From Pseudomonas sp. (GTDB lineage: Bacteria > Pseudomonadota > Gammaproteobacteria > Pseudomonadales > Pseudomonadaceae): DNA of 64,000 nt. The position numbers and the translations under genes were made by a program. The notes under the pieces are model-generated. The model was not told the DNA's origin. It saw nothing but the letters and a program-made list of their open reading frames with translations, and made no database searches. The DNA lies in the NCBI GenBank assembly GCA_007713455.1, contig VMRT01000027.1, positions 41,548 through 105,547 on the forward strand, in the 5' to 3' direction. Of the stretch, positions 46,328 through 53,006 are shown in pieces; within the stretch, counting starts at the first letter, position 1; every line of letters begins with the position of its first letter.

Positions 46328-47365
46328 ATGGGTACTCCGGTTCCTGCGCGCTTTCTGTTCTTCGTACTCGGCTTGTTGTTGCTGGTCGCAATCTGGCTGT
46401 CGCTGGCACTGGGACCGCTGAGCCTGGCGCTGGGCGACAGTCTGGCTGCGGCGCTGCGCTTGGTAGGCGTGCCGATCGAAGCGTCCGGACTCGAGCAGGC
46501 CGAGCTGATTCTTGCGCAGATCCGCCTGCCGCGGACCTTGCTGGGCTGCGCCGCCGGGGCAGTACTGGCGCTTTGCGGGGTGGCGATGCAGGGGCTGTTC
46601 CGCAACCCGCTGGCCGATCCAGGGCTGGTCGGGGTTTCCAGCGGTGCTGCGTTGGGCGCGGCGGTCGCCATAGTCGGTAGCACATTCATTCCGGCGTTGT
46701 CTGCGGGGTGGGAACCCTACCTGCTGTCGGTCTTCGCCTTCGTTGGCGGGCTGAGCGTGACCTTGCTGGTTTACCGACTCGGCCGGCGCGACGGGCAGAC
46801 CCACGTCGCCACGATGCTGCTGGCCGGCATTGCGCTGACCGCGCTGGCCGGTGCAGTGGTTGGGTTGTTCAGCTATCTGGCCGACGACAGAACGTTGCGC
46901 TCGCTGACCTTCTGGAATCTCGGCAGTCTGAACGGCGCCAGTTATGCACGGCTATGGCCGCTGCTGCTGATCACCATCGCAGTCGCACTGTGGCTGCCGC
47001 GGCGGGCGAAAGCCCTGAATGCGTTGTTGCTCGGCGAATCGGAAGCGCGTCATCTCGGTTTCGATGTGGAGCGGATCAAGCGTGAACTGGTGGTCTGCAC
47101 GGCGCTGGGTGTCGGCGCAGCGGTGGCTGCTACCGGTCTGATCGGCTTTATCGGATTGGTGGTTCCGCACCTGATGCGCCTGTTGGTCGGCCCCGATCAC
47201 CGCTTGCTGCTACCAGCTTCGGCACTTGCTGGCGGCAGCTTGCTGCTGCTTGCCGATGTCGCCGCGCGGCTGGTGATAGCGCCGGCGGAGCTGCCGATCG
47301 GCATTGTCACTGCGTTGCTCGGTGCACCTTTCTTCCTTTATCTGCTGTTGCGGGAGCGCCTCTGA
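46328..47365 (+). CDS. phuU: Heme ABC transporter permease (PhuU/HmuU)
   Basis: A 345-residue FecCD-type permease with about ten helices. Family landmarks are [52 protein letters not shown] FWNLGSL, and [23 protein letters not shown]. The heme subgroup is assigned mainly from the neighbours: an ATPase overlapping by one base, a ChaN-like lipoprotein, prrF and cbpA, the P. aeruginosa phu order. The upstream phuR, phuS and phuT genes are absent; a small Rieske gene lies there instead. Confidence 0.88.
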   Translation: MGTPVPARFLFFVLGLLLLVAIWLSLALGPLSLALGDSLAAALRLVGVPIEASGLEQAELILAQIRLPRTLLGCAAGAVLALCGVAMQGLFRNPLADPGLVGVSSGAALGAAVAIVGSTFIPALSAGWEPYLLSVFAFVGGLSVTLLVYRLGRRDGQTHVATMLLAGIALTALAGAVVGLFSYLADDRTLRSLTFWNLGSLNGASYARLWPLLLITIAVALWLPRRAKALNALLLGESEARHLGFDVERIKRELVVCTALGVGAAVAATGLIGFIGLVVPHLMRLLVGPDHRLLLPASALAGGSLLLLADVAARLVIAPAELPIGIVTALLGAPFFLYLLLRERL

Positions 47366-48132
47366 TGCTGGTGGGCCGCGATCTGACCGTGCGCCGTGGC
47401 GCGATAACGGCGCTGCAGGATGTTTCCCTCGAGCTGCGCCCGGGGCAGGTTTTCGGTGTGCTCGGCCCGAACGGTGCGGGCAAGAGCACGCTGCTGGCGA
47501 CGTTATCCGGCGAACTCAGGCCTTCCAGGGGGCAGGTCTTGCTCCAAGGGCGGCCGCTCGGCGACTGGGCGGATGTGGAACGCGCGCGTTGCCTGGCCGT
47601 GTTGCCGCAGAGTTCGACGCTCAGCTTCGCCTTCCGCGTGGCGGATGTGGTGGCCATGGGGCGCCTGCCTCATCGCACCGGGCGCGGAGCCGATGCCGCC
47701 TTCGTTGCAGCAGCGATGGCTGCGGCGGACGCGCGGCACCTTGCGACGCGCAGCTACCTTGAACTGTCTGGAGGTGAGCGTCAGCGTGTGCATCTCGCTC
47801 GGGTGCTGGCGCAGCTGTGGCCGGGCGAGACAGGGCAGGTGCTGATGCTCGACGAGCCTACGTCGATGCTCGATCCTGCGCACCAGCACAGCATTTTAAA
47901 GGCGGTCAGGGCCTTCGCCGCGCAAGGCGCCGCCGCTCTGGTGATCCTGCACGATCTGAATCTGGCTGCGCGCTATTGTGATCGGTTACTGCTGCTAAAG
48001 GATGGTCGGCCAATCGTGGCAGGGCCACCCGATGAAGTGCTGCAAGCCGAGCCGCTGCGAGCGGTATTCGGTCTGGATGTGTTGGTGCAGCGACATCCGG
48101 AACTCGGTCACCCGCTGATCATTGCCCGTTGA
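47365..48132 (+). CDS. phuV: Heme ABC transporter ATP-binding protein (PhuV/HmuV)
   Basis: A 255-residue ABC ATPase: Walker [11 protein letters not shown]-loop near LPQSSTLSF, signature [18 protein letters not shown], Walker [12 protein letters not shown] and the H-loop in LHDLN. The HmuV feature of a long signature helix followed by a LWPGETG insert is present. Start ATG overlaps the phuU stop (TGATG). Confidence 0.92.
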   Translation: MLVGRDLTVRRGAITALQDVSLELRPGQVFGVLGPNGAGKSTLLATLSGELRPSRGQVLLQGRPLGDWADVERARCLAVLPQSSTLSFAFRVADVVAMGRLPHRTGRGADAAFVAAAMAAADARHLATRSYLELSGGERQRVHLARVLAQLWPGETGQVLMLDEPTSMLDPAHQHSILKAVRAFAAQGAAALVILHDLNLAARYCDRLLLLKDGRPIVAGPPDEVLQAEPLRAVFGLDVLVQRHPELGHPLIIAR

Positions 48133-48143
48133 GGAGGTTCATC

Positions 48144-49037
48144 GTGCGCATTCTTGTGTTGCTTGTGCTGGGTTTGCTGACGGCCTGCCATTCGCTACCG
48201 TCGCTACCGGAGTGGCAAAGTCCCGAAGGGCGTGAGCATCCGGAGCTCGGTCTGATCGTCGATCTGCGCAGTGACGCGGTACTCACGCCCGTGCAGCTGG
48301 TAGCGGAGCTGCAGGCGCAGGATCGACTGCTGGTCGGCGAGCGGCACGACAACCCGGATCACCATGCGCTGCAGCTCTGGTTGCTGCGGGCGTTGGCCGA
48401 AGAACGTCCGCAGGGCAGCTTGTTGCTGGAGATGCTCGACCCCCAACAGCAGGCGCTAGTCGATGCGGTGCGCCGCGAGGTGCGTGAGGGGCGAGCGCCA
48501 GCCGATCTTCCTGAGGCGCTGGGCTGGCAGAGCGGCTGGGATTGGGCTCAGTACGGAGCCCTGGTTTCACATGCGCTCGCGCAGCCTTACCCATTGCTGC
48601 ATGCCAATCTCGGGCGCGACGAAATCATGTCGATCTATCGTGCCGCACCGTCATTGCAGGGGCGCAAATCTGCGGCCGCGGCGGTAAGCGAGGCATTGCT
48701 GGCGCAGATCGAGGTCTCTCACTGCGGGATGCTGCCGGCCTCCCAGCTGCCGGCGATGCTAGCGGTGCAGCAGCAGCGTGATCGACGCATGGCCGAGCGA
48801 GCGCTCGCCGCAGCCGAGCCAGCCATGCTGCTGGCCGGCGCGTTCCATGTCCGTCGAGACCTGGGCGTGCCGTTGCATATCGAGGATCTGTCAGGGAAGT
48901 CAGTCGCGGTGTTGATGCTTGCTGAAGTGGGCGAGACGGTATCCGCTGCGCAGGCCGACTATGTCTGGTACACCCCGGCGCAACCGGAGCAGGATCATTG
49001 TGAACAGCTGCGTCGACCGGGCAAGCAACCTGGCTGA
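48144..49037 (+). CDS. phuW: ChaN family lipoprotein (PhuW-like)
   Basis: A 297-residue lipoprotein with signal MRILVLLVLGLLTAC, lipobox LTAC and a ChaN/EreA-like heme- or iron-binding domain (LLVGERHDNPDHHALQLW, EMLDPQQQALVDAV, NLGRDEIMSIYR, and LLAGAFHVRRDLGVPLH near the end). GTG 48144 is chosen because GAGGAGG lies six bases before it; this overrules the in-frame TTG 48129, which overlaps phuV. PhuW is the P. aeruginosa name as I recall it; its exact job in heme uptake is not settled. Confidence 0.85.
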   Translation: MRILVLLVLGLLTACHSLPSLPEWQSPEGREHPELGLIVDLRSDAVLTPVQLVAELQAQDRLLVGERHDNPDHHALQLWLLRALAEERPQGSLLLEMLDPQQQALVDAVRREVREGRAPADLPEALGWQSGWDWAQYGALVSHALAQPYPLLHANLGRDEIMSIYRAAPSLQGRKSAAAAVSEALLAQIEVSHCGMLPASQLPAMLAVQQQRDRRMAERALAAAEPAMLLAGAFHVRRDLGVPLHIEDLSGKSVAVLMLAEVGETVSAAQADYVWYTPAQPEQDHCEQLRRPGKQPG

Positions 49038-49051
49038 CATTTTCTACAGGC

Positions 49052-49077
49052 AAAAAAAGACCCGGCAGAGCCGGGTC
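49052..49077 (-). terminator. Terminator of prrF
   Basis: GACCCGGC-TCT-GCCGGGTC hairpin followed by TTTTTTT on the minus strand. It also has an A run on the left, so it could end phuW transcription from the other side. Confidence 0.92.
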
Positions 49078-49161
49078 AAAACCGTGATTAGCCTGATGAG
49101 GAGATAACCTGAAGGATCGACTGCCTGAGCCTTCAGCTATCGGCTGACCTCGCGATCAGTT
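49052..49161 (-). ncRNA. prrF: PrrF iron-responsive small RNA
   Basis: A 110-nt sRNA running leftward from AACTGATCGCGAGGTCAGCC to the T run at 49052. It contains TTATCTCCTCATCAGGCTAA and CACGGTTTTGACCCGGC, which I recognise as the conserved PrrF core that pairs with mRNAs of iron-using proteins such as sodB and sdh. A Fur box overlaps its promoter (49164-49195), so it should be made only when iron is low. In P. aeruginosa two tandem copies sit here between phuW and cbpA and can be read through as PrrH; the 197-base gap here has room for only one. Confidence 0.92.
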
Positions 49162-49163
49162 GC

Positions 49164-49195
49164 GATAATAATAACAATTCTCATTTCTGCGTCAA
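49164..49195 (-). promoter_or_regulatory. Fur box and promoter of prrF
   Basis: GATAATAATAACAATTCTC (49164-49182, plus strand) matches the 19-base Fur consensus GATAATGATAATCATTATC at 15 positions. On the minus strand TTGACG (49195-49190) and TATTAT (49170-49165), 19 bases apart, or an overlapping ATTATT at 17, form the promoter covered by that box; the start falls near 49161. Confidence 0.85.
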
Positions 49196-49234
49196 CAGGC
49201 TTTCGTAAAAAAATATTCTCTGGGCTGGTCTGCC

Positions 49235-50032
49235 TCAAACGGCAACGTTTACCCGCAGATGAGTGACTTCCTTGTTCAGCAGGTCAATGCGCCGCGCCAT
49301 GCTTTCAATGAGGCTGTGAGCGATGCGGGGGTTGCTCTGTGTCAGTCCGAGGAACTGTTCCTTGGGAATGACCATGACCGTGCAGGCCTCACTGGCGACC
49401 ACCGTTGCGCTGCGTCGCTCGCGGGTGAAGACCGCCATGGCGCCGAAGATCTCGTCCTTCTGTACGTCGCCAACCTTCTGGCCGTCGACGATCGCCTCGG
49501 CGTGGCCTTCGATGATGATGAACACGTTGTCTGCCTCGTCGCCTTGGCGGATCAGCTCTTCACCGACGGCGAAATGCTTGAAGCCGGTAGCCGGGCGGAT
49601 CTCCGGTTGCTTCAGGCGCGCAAGGGCGTCGCCGAGCAGGGCGGTATGACCAATCAGATACTGGGTGAACAGTTCCTGGCGGTGCTCATCGGAGTGGATG
49701 TGCTGGAACACCGCGTTGCGCGAGTAGGGAATCAGGCTGACGGGTTCGTCGCTGCAATAGCGGCACTCTGGCAGGTCGCCCGACTGGCGCAATCCAACCA
49801 GGTCGCCCTCCTGCAGATAGAACAGCGCCTTGCCGTCTATCAGTGCATGCAGTAGCCCGGTCTCGATGATGAAAAGTTGCTGTGCTGGCAGCTCGGCGCA
49901 CAGATCGTCGGTGTGCTTGAGTTCAAGGTTGGGGCCTGAGGGCTGCAAGCCTTCGAGCAATTGGGTGGGGATGGTTTGCAGGCGGTTGATCAGGCGATCG
50001 GCGTAGGCCGGTTGCTCCCCGAGTAAATACAT
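49235..50032 (-). CDS. cbpA: Cyclic-nucleotide-binding protein CbpA-like
   Basis: A 265-residue protein with a C-terminal cNMP-binding domain (FKHFAVGEELIRQGDEADNVFIIIEG ... ERRSATVVASEACTVMVIPKEQF) and an N-terminal half with a divergent, similarly spaced domain (TGLLHALIDGKALFYLQEGDLVGL). The phosphate-binding cassette reads FGAMAVFTRERRSATV: the arginine is kept, but the glutamate that usually contacts the ribose is alanine. No DNA-binding domain is visible, so it is not a CRP-type regulator. Start MYLLGEQ (50032) follows AAGGA. CbpA is the P. aeruginosa name for the gene next to prrF. Confidence 0.85.
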   Translation of the reverse strand: MYLLGEQPAYADRLINRLQTIPTQLLEGLQPSGPNLELKHTDDLCAELPAQQLFIIETGLLHALIDGKALFYLQEGDLVGLRQSGDLPECRYCSDEPVSLIPYSRNAVFQHIHSDEHRQELFTQYLIGHTALLGDALARLKQPEIRPATGFKHFAVGEELIRQGDEADNVFIIIEGHAEAIVDGQKVGDVQKDEIFGAMAVFTRERRSATVVASEACTVMVIPKEQFLGLTQSNPRIAHSLIESMARRIDLLNKEVTHLRVNVAV

Positions 50033-50143
50033 GTCGGTAATCCTTGAACGAACGGGCAGACGATTGGCAGGGTCACGTCGGCGCACAATAGGCTCGGGCG
50101 AGGGCCTGAGTAAATCTCGCCGAGCAGAGGTTGTGAGCTAGCT

Positions 50144-50407
50144 CTAGTTGTCGCGATCGGCGCCCAGATTCCGATTCAGCTCTTCCTTCAGCGGGATCGG
50201 CAGCTGCTGCCACGGGACATCTCTCAACGCCCCCTCGATGGCATACAGCAGAACCTTCGAGGCCCCGAAGCCGCGTGCCTTCACGGCGCGATAGGAGCTC
50301 ACCGCGCCCAATCGTCGGAGGTCCGCAGCGGTGTGGATTCCCGATGCATGCAGCCATTGCACCGAGGTCTTGCCGAGATTGCGGAGCGAAAGCAGTTCGT
50401 CGTGCAT
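50144..50407 (-). CDS. TfoX/Sxy C-terminal domain protein
   Basis: An 87-residue protein resembling the isolated C-terminal domain of TfoX/Sxy: LRNLGKTSVQWLHASGIHTAADLRRLGAV is the helix-hairpin-helix-like start, then AFYAIEGALR-type LLYAIEGALRDVPWQQLP. The N-terminal TfoX domain is absent. In competence regulators both halves occur together; single C-domain proteins of this kind are common and of unknown function. It lies 18 bases beyond a methyltransferase gene in the same direction. Confidence 0.85.
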   Translation of the reverse strand: MHDELLSLRNLGKTSVQWLHASGIHTAADLRRLGAVSSYRAVKARGFGASKVLLYAIEGALRDVPWQQLPIPLKEELNRNLGADRDN

Positions 50408-50425
50408 GGCGGCGTCCTTGCGGTG

Positions 50426-51211
50426 CTAGCGGTTGGGGAAGCCTGTCAGAAAGTGTAGCGGCCAGCGGATAAGCCTCCGCTGACCTGTCTGGCCCCATGC
50501 AGACGTCAATTGGGGCTCGATTGATGTAATGGGGTCGCGACCATGCCGCTGATGCCATTGCTTCACGGCAGACCAGGTGCGCAGATAGCCCATCAGTTCG
50601 CGGAGATCCCAGTGCGCTTCGAGGGCGAAGGGCGGCGGTTCGATACGTGGAAAGGGAGGCTGGATATCGCGGTAACCGGCATCGACGCTGCTGCGACCAG
50701 CTGGCCAGTAACCGGCGAGTGTTTCGTAGTAGAGCCTGTGGATGATCGCGTCCACTGCGGCCGATATCTCCAGCAGGCTGTAGCACCAGGCGCAGAACAG
50801 GCCGTTCGGCTTCAGCGCGCGCCGCGCCTGATTGAAGAATGCCGGCGTGGCGAACCAGTGCATGGCTTGTGCGACTACCAGCAGATCGAGCTGTCCGCAG
50901 CGCAACGGCAGATGCTCCGCATCGGCGACGAAACGCTGCACGTTTAACCAGGTGTCGCCAGCCGCGAGCTGTTCGGCGCTCGCGTCGCAGGCCAGGACCC
51001 GATGGAAGTGTCGTGTCAGCGGGATGCTCGCTTGCCCGTTGCCAGCCGCAAGGTCGAGCGCGGTGTCGGTGGCCGCGCATTGGCTGGCGAGCCAGTTGAA
51101 CAGCGCCTCGGGGTAGGTCGGGCGGAAGCGTGCGTAGTCAGTGGACCGGCTGGAGAACAGCTGGATGCTGTCACTGGTCGGCTTTGGCGCGGGTGATTCG
51201 CTGGCAGACAT
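50426..51211 (-). CDS. Class I SAM-dependent methyltransferase
   Basis: A 261-residue methyltransferase of the type 11 / UbiE-like fold: LFSSRSTDYARFRPTYPEALF, motif I ALDLAAGNGQASIPLTR, motif II CDASAEQLAAG, motif III FVADAEHLPLRCGQLDLLVVAQAMHWF and LKPNGLFCAWCY. Such proteins often act on small molecules; the substrate is unknown. Confidence 0.88.
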   Translation of the reverse strand: MSASESPAPKPTSDSIQLFSSRSTDYARFRPTYPEALFNWLASQCAATDTALDLAAGNGQASIPLTRHFHRVLACDASAEQLAAGDTWLNVQRFVADAEHLPLRCGQLDLLVVAQAMHWFATPAFFNQARRALKPNGLFCAWCYSLLEISAAVDAIIHRLYYETLAGYWPAGRSSVDAGYRDIQPPFPRIEPPPFALEAHWDLRELMGYLRTWSAVKQWHQRHGRDPITSIEPQLTSAWGQTGQRRLIRWPLHFLTGFPNR

Positions 51212-51248
51212 AGCGGTGTTCCACGATTGGAATACCGGGAGTATAGAA

Positions 51249-51277
51249 GCACCGCCGCACTCTGCTGGCGGCGGTGC
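51249..51277 (-). terminator. Terminator after the kinase/ATPase gene
   Basis: Perfect 10-base arms GCACCGCCGC / GCGGCGGTGC around a nine-base loop, 8 bases beyond the stop at 51285; the minus strand continues TTCTATAC. Confidence 0.82.
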
Positions 51278-51284
51278 CTGGCGG

Positions 51285-52853
51285 TCAGAGGCCGGGCAGG
51301 TGCTGACGGATACTGGCGACCAGCTCGTCGAGGCTGCCGGCGTCCTGGGTGTCGACCCGACGGCTATGCAGTCGCTCGCTCTCGTTCAGCGCCTCGCGGC
51401 TGGCCTGCTGGGCATGCACTACCTCCATGGTCGCGTCGGATGGGTCAAGCCCCTCGGCCTGGCGTTGCGCCAGCCACTGCGCGATCACCGCATCGGGCGC
51501 CTGGCAATCGAGTATCAGGAAGGGCACGCCAGTGGTCTCGGCCGCCTGCCAGGCATCCTGGCGCTGCTGCTGCTTCAGGTATGCCGCGTCGATCACCACG
51601 GAAAAGCCAGCCTGCAGCGCTGTCGTTGCCAGCTGGTGCAGCCGCTTGTAGGTCTCATCGCTGGCCTGCTGGCTGTAGATACCGGCATCGAGGTGGCCCT
51701 GCTGGGCTTCGGGCTGCTCGCCATGCAGGCGCTTGCGTTCGATATCCGAGCGCAGGCGTATCGCGCCAAGGGCCTCGACCAGGCGTAGCGCAACATGGCT
51801 CTTGCCTACGGCGGACACGCCGTGGGTGATGGCGAGGAAGCGCGAGGGAATGGCGCTGTAGCTTTCGGCCAGATTCGCGTAGCTGCGGTACTGCCGTACG
51901 ATCACCTTGCGTTGCACCGCGTCCTGCTCCTGATACAGACGGAACAGGCTGACCTTGGCGCGGACCAGTGCGCGATAGGCCTTGTACAGATTCAGCAGCG
52001 CCAGCGCGGCGTAGTCGCCGGTGTGCTCCAGCCAGCCATTGATGAACCTGCGCGCCTGGCACTTCAGGCCACGATCCTCGAGGTCCATCGCCAGGAAGGC
52101 TGCGTCGGATGCGGTATCGATCAGGCGAAACGGCTCGTTGAACTCGATGCAGTCGAACAGCACCACCTTGCCATCGATCAATGTGGCATTGCCCAGGTGA
52201 AGATCGCCGTGACATTCGCGGACGAAACCTTCCTGGCAGCGCTGGTCGAGCAGCGGACGCAGGCGCTCGATACTGGTTTCGGTCCATTCCTCGAGCGCAT
52301 CCAGCTGGCGGAGATCCTCGGCTTCGCTGAGCAATGGGTGAATCTGTTCGAAGTTCTGCCGCATCGGCGCAACGATCGCATCGGCACTGCTCAGTGCATG
52401 ACCGGCAGGCACCTGCGGGGTGCCCTGGTGGAAGCGGGCGATCTGCTCGGCCAGGGCGTCAATGTGCGCGTCCGTCAACTCGCCGCGCGCCTGCAGTTCG
52501 GCCAGTAGCTGGGTTTGTGGGAACTCGCGCATCTTCAGCGCATATTCGAAGGGCTCGCCTGTACCATCGATCTCGGGTGCATCCGGCGATCCGCTGATGG
52601 GAACGACTTCGAGATACAGATCCGGCGCCATGCGCTGGTTGAGCCGTAACTCTTCTTCGCAGAAATGCTTGCGTGAGGCGAGGTCGGTGAAGTTAAGAAA
52701 GCCGAAGTCCACTGGCTTCTTGATCTTGTAGGCATAGGTGCCGGTGAGGATGACCCAGGAAATGTGGGTCTCGATTACCCGAAAGCCCTCGCTGGGATGC
52801 GGGTATAGGGCAGGATTCTGCAGGGCGGCGATCAGTGCTTGGCTCACGGTCAT
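51285..52853 (-). CDS. Kinase-like / P-loop ATPase fusion protein
   Basis: A 522-residue two-domain protein. Residues about 25-320 resemble aminoglycoside phosphotransferase-type kinases, with catalytic HGDLHLGN (215-222) and the metal site LFDCIEF. Residues about 340-510 form an AAA_33-type P-loop domain with Walker A GVSAVGKS (345-352). The APH-AAA fusion is found in many proteobacteria with no firm function. ATG 52853 (MTVSQALI) is chosen; the frame stays open far upstream into mrcB antisense, but that part is not credible protein. Divergent from mrcB. Confidence 0.88.
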   Translation of the reverse strand: MTVSQALIAALQNPALYPHPSEGFRVIETHISWVILTGTYAYKIKKPVDFGFLNFTDLASRKHFCEEELRLNQRMAPDLYLEVVPISGSPDAPEIDGTGEPFEYALKMREFPQTQLLAELQARGELTDAHIDALAEQIARFHQGTPQVPAGHALSSADAIVAPMRQNFEQIHPLLSEAEDLRQLDALEEWTETSIERLRPLLDQRCQEGFVRECHGDLHLGNATLIDGKVVLFDCIEFNEPFRLIDTASDAAFLAMDLEDRGLKCQARRFINGWLEHTGDYAALALLNLYKAYRALVRAKVSLFRLYQEQDAVQRKVIVRQYRSYANLAESYSAIPSRFLAITHGVSAVGKSHVALRLVEALGAIRLRSDIERKRLHGEQPEAQQGHLDAGIYSQQASDETYKRLHQLATTALQAGFSVVIDAAYLKQQQRQDAWQAAETTGVPFLILDCQAPDAVIAQWLAQRQAEGLDPSDATMEVVHAQQASREALNESERLHSRRVDTQDAGSLDELVASIRQHLPGL

Positions 52854-52992
52854 TCCTTGTTGAAGTTCTTGAACGGGGCGTGCGAGTCCACTGCGAAGCA
52901 GTCCACACAGTCGAAAAGTCGCAGGCATTATGGCCGCTGTGCGTTGCGCTGCAAACCGCTGAGAGGCCGTCGGTCCGCGCCTGCAAAGTGCG

Positions 52993-52998
52993 TATAAT
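52993..52998 (+). promoter_or_regulatory. TATAAT box directly before the mrcB start
   Basis: A perfect TATAAT ends eight bases before the ATG at 53007, so transcription would start at or just before the start codon. No Shine-Dalgarno sequence precedes the ATG (GCGCCGCC). A -35 element is not clear. Confidence 0.5.
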
Positions 52999-53006
52999 GC
53001 GCCGCC

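Noticed and set aside
49164..49186. Fur box first read as an orphan site between convergent genes
   Set aside because: It belongs to the prrF sRNA on the minus strand.
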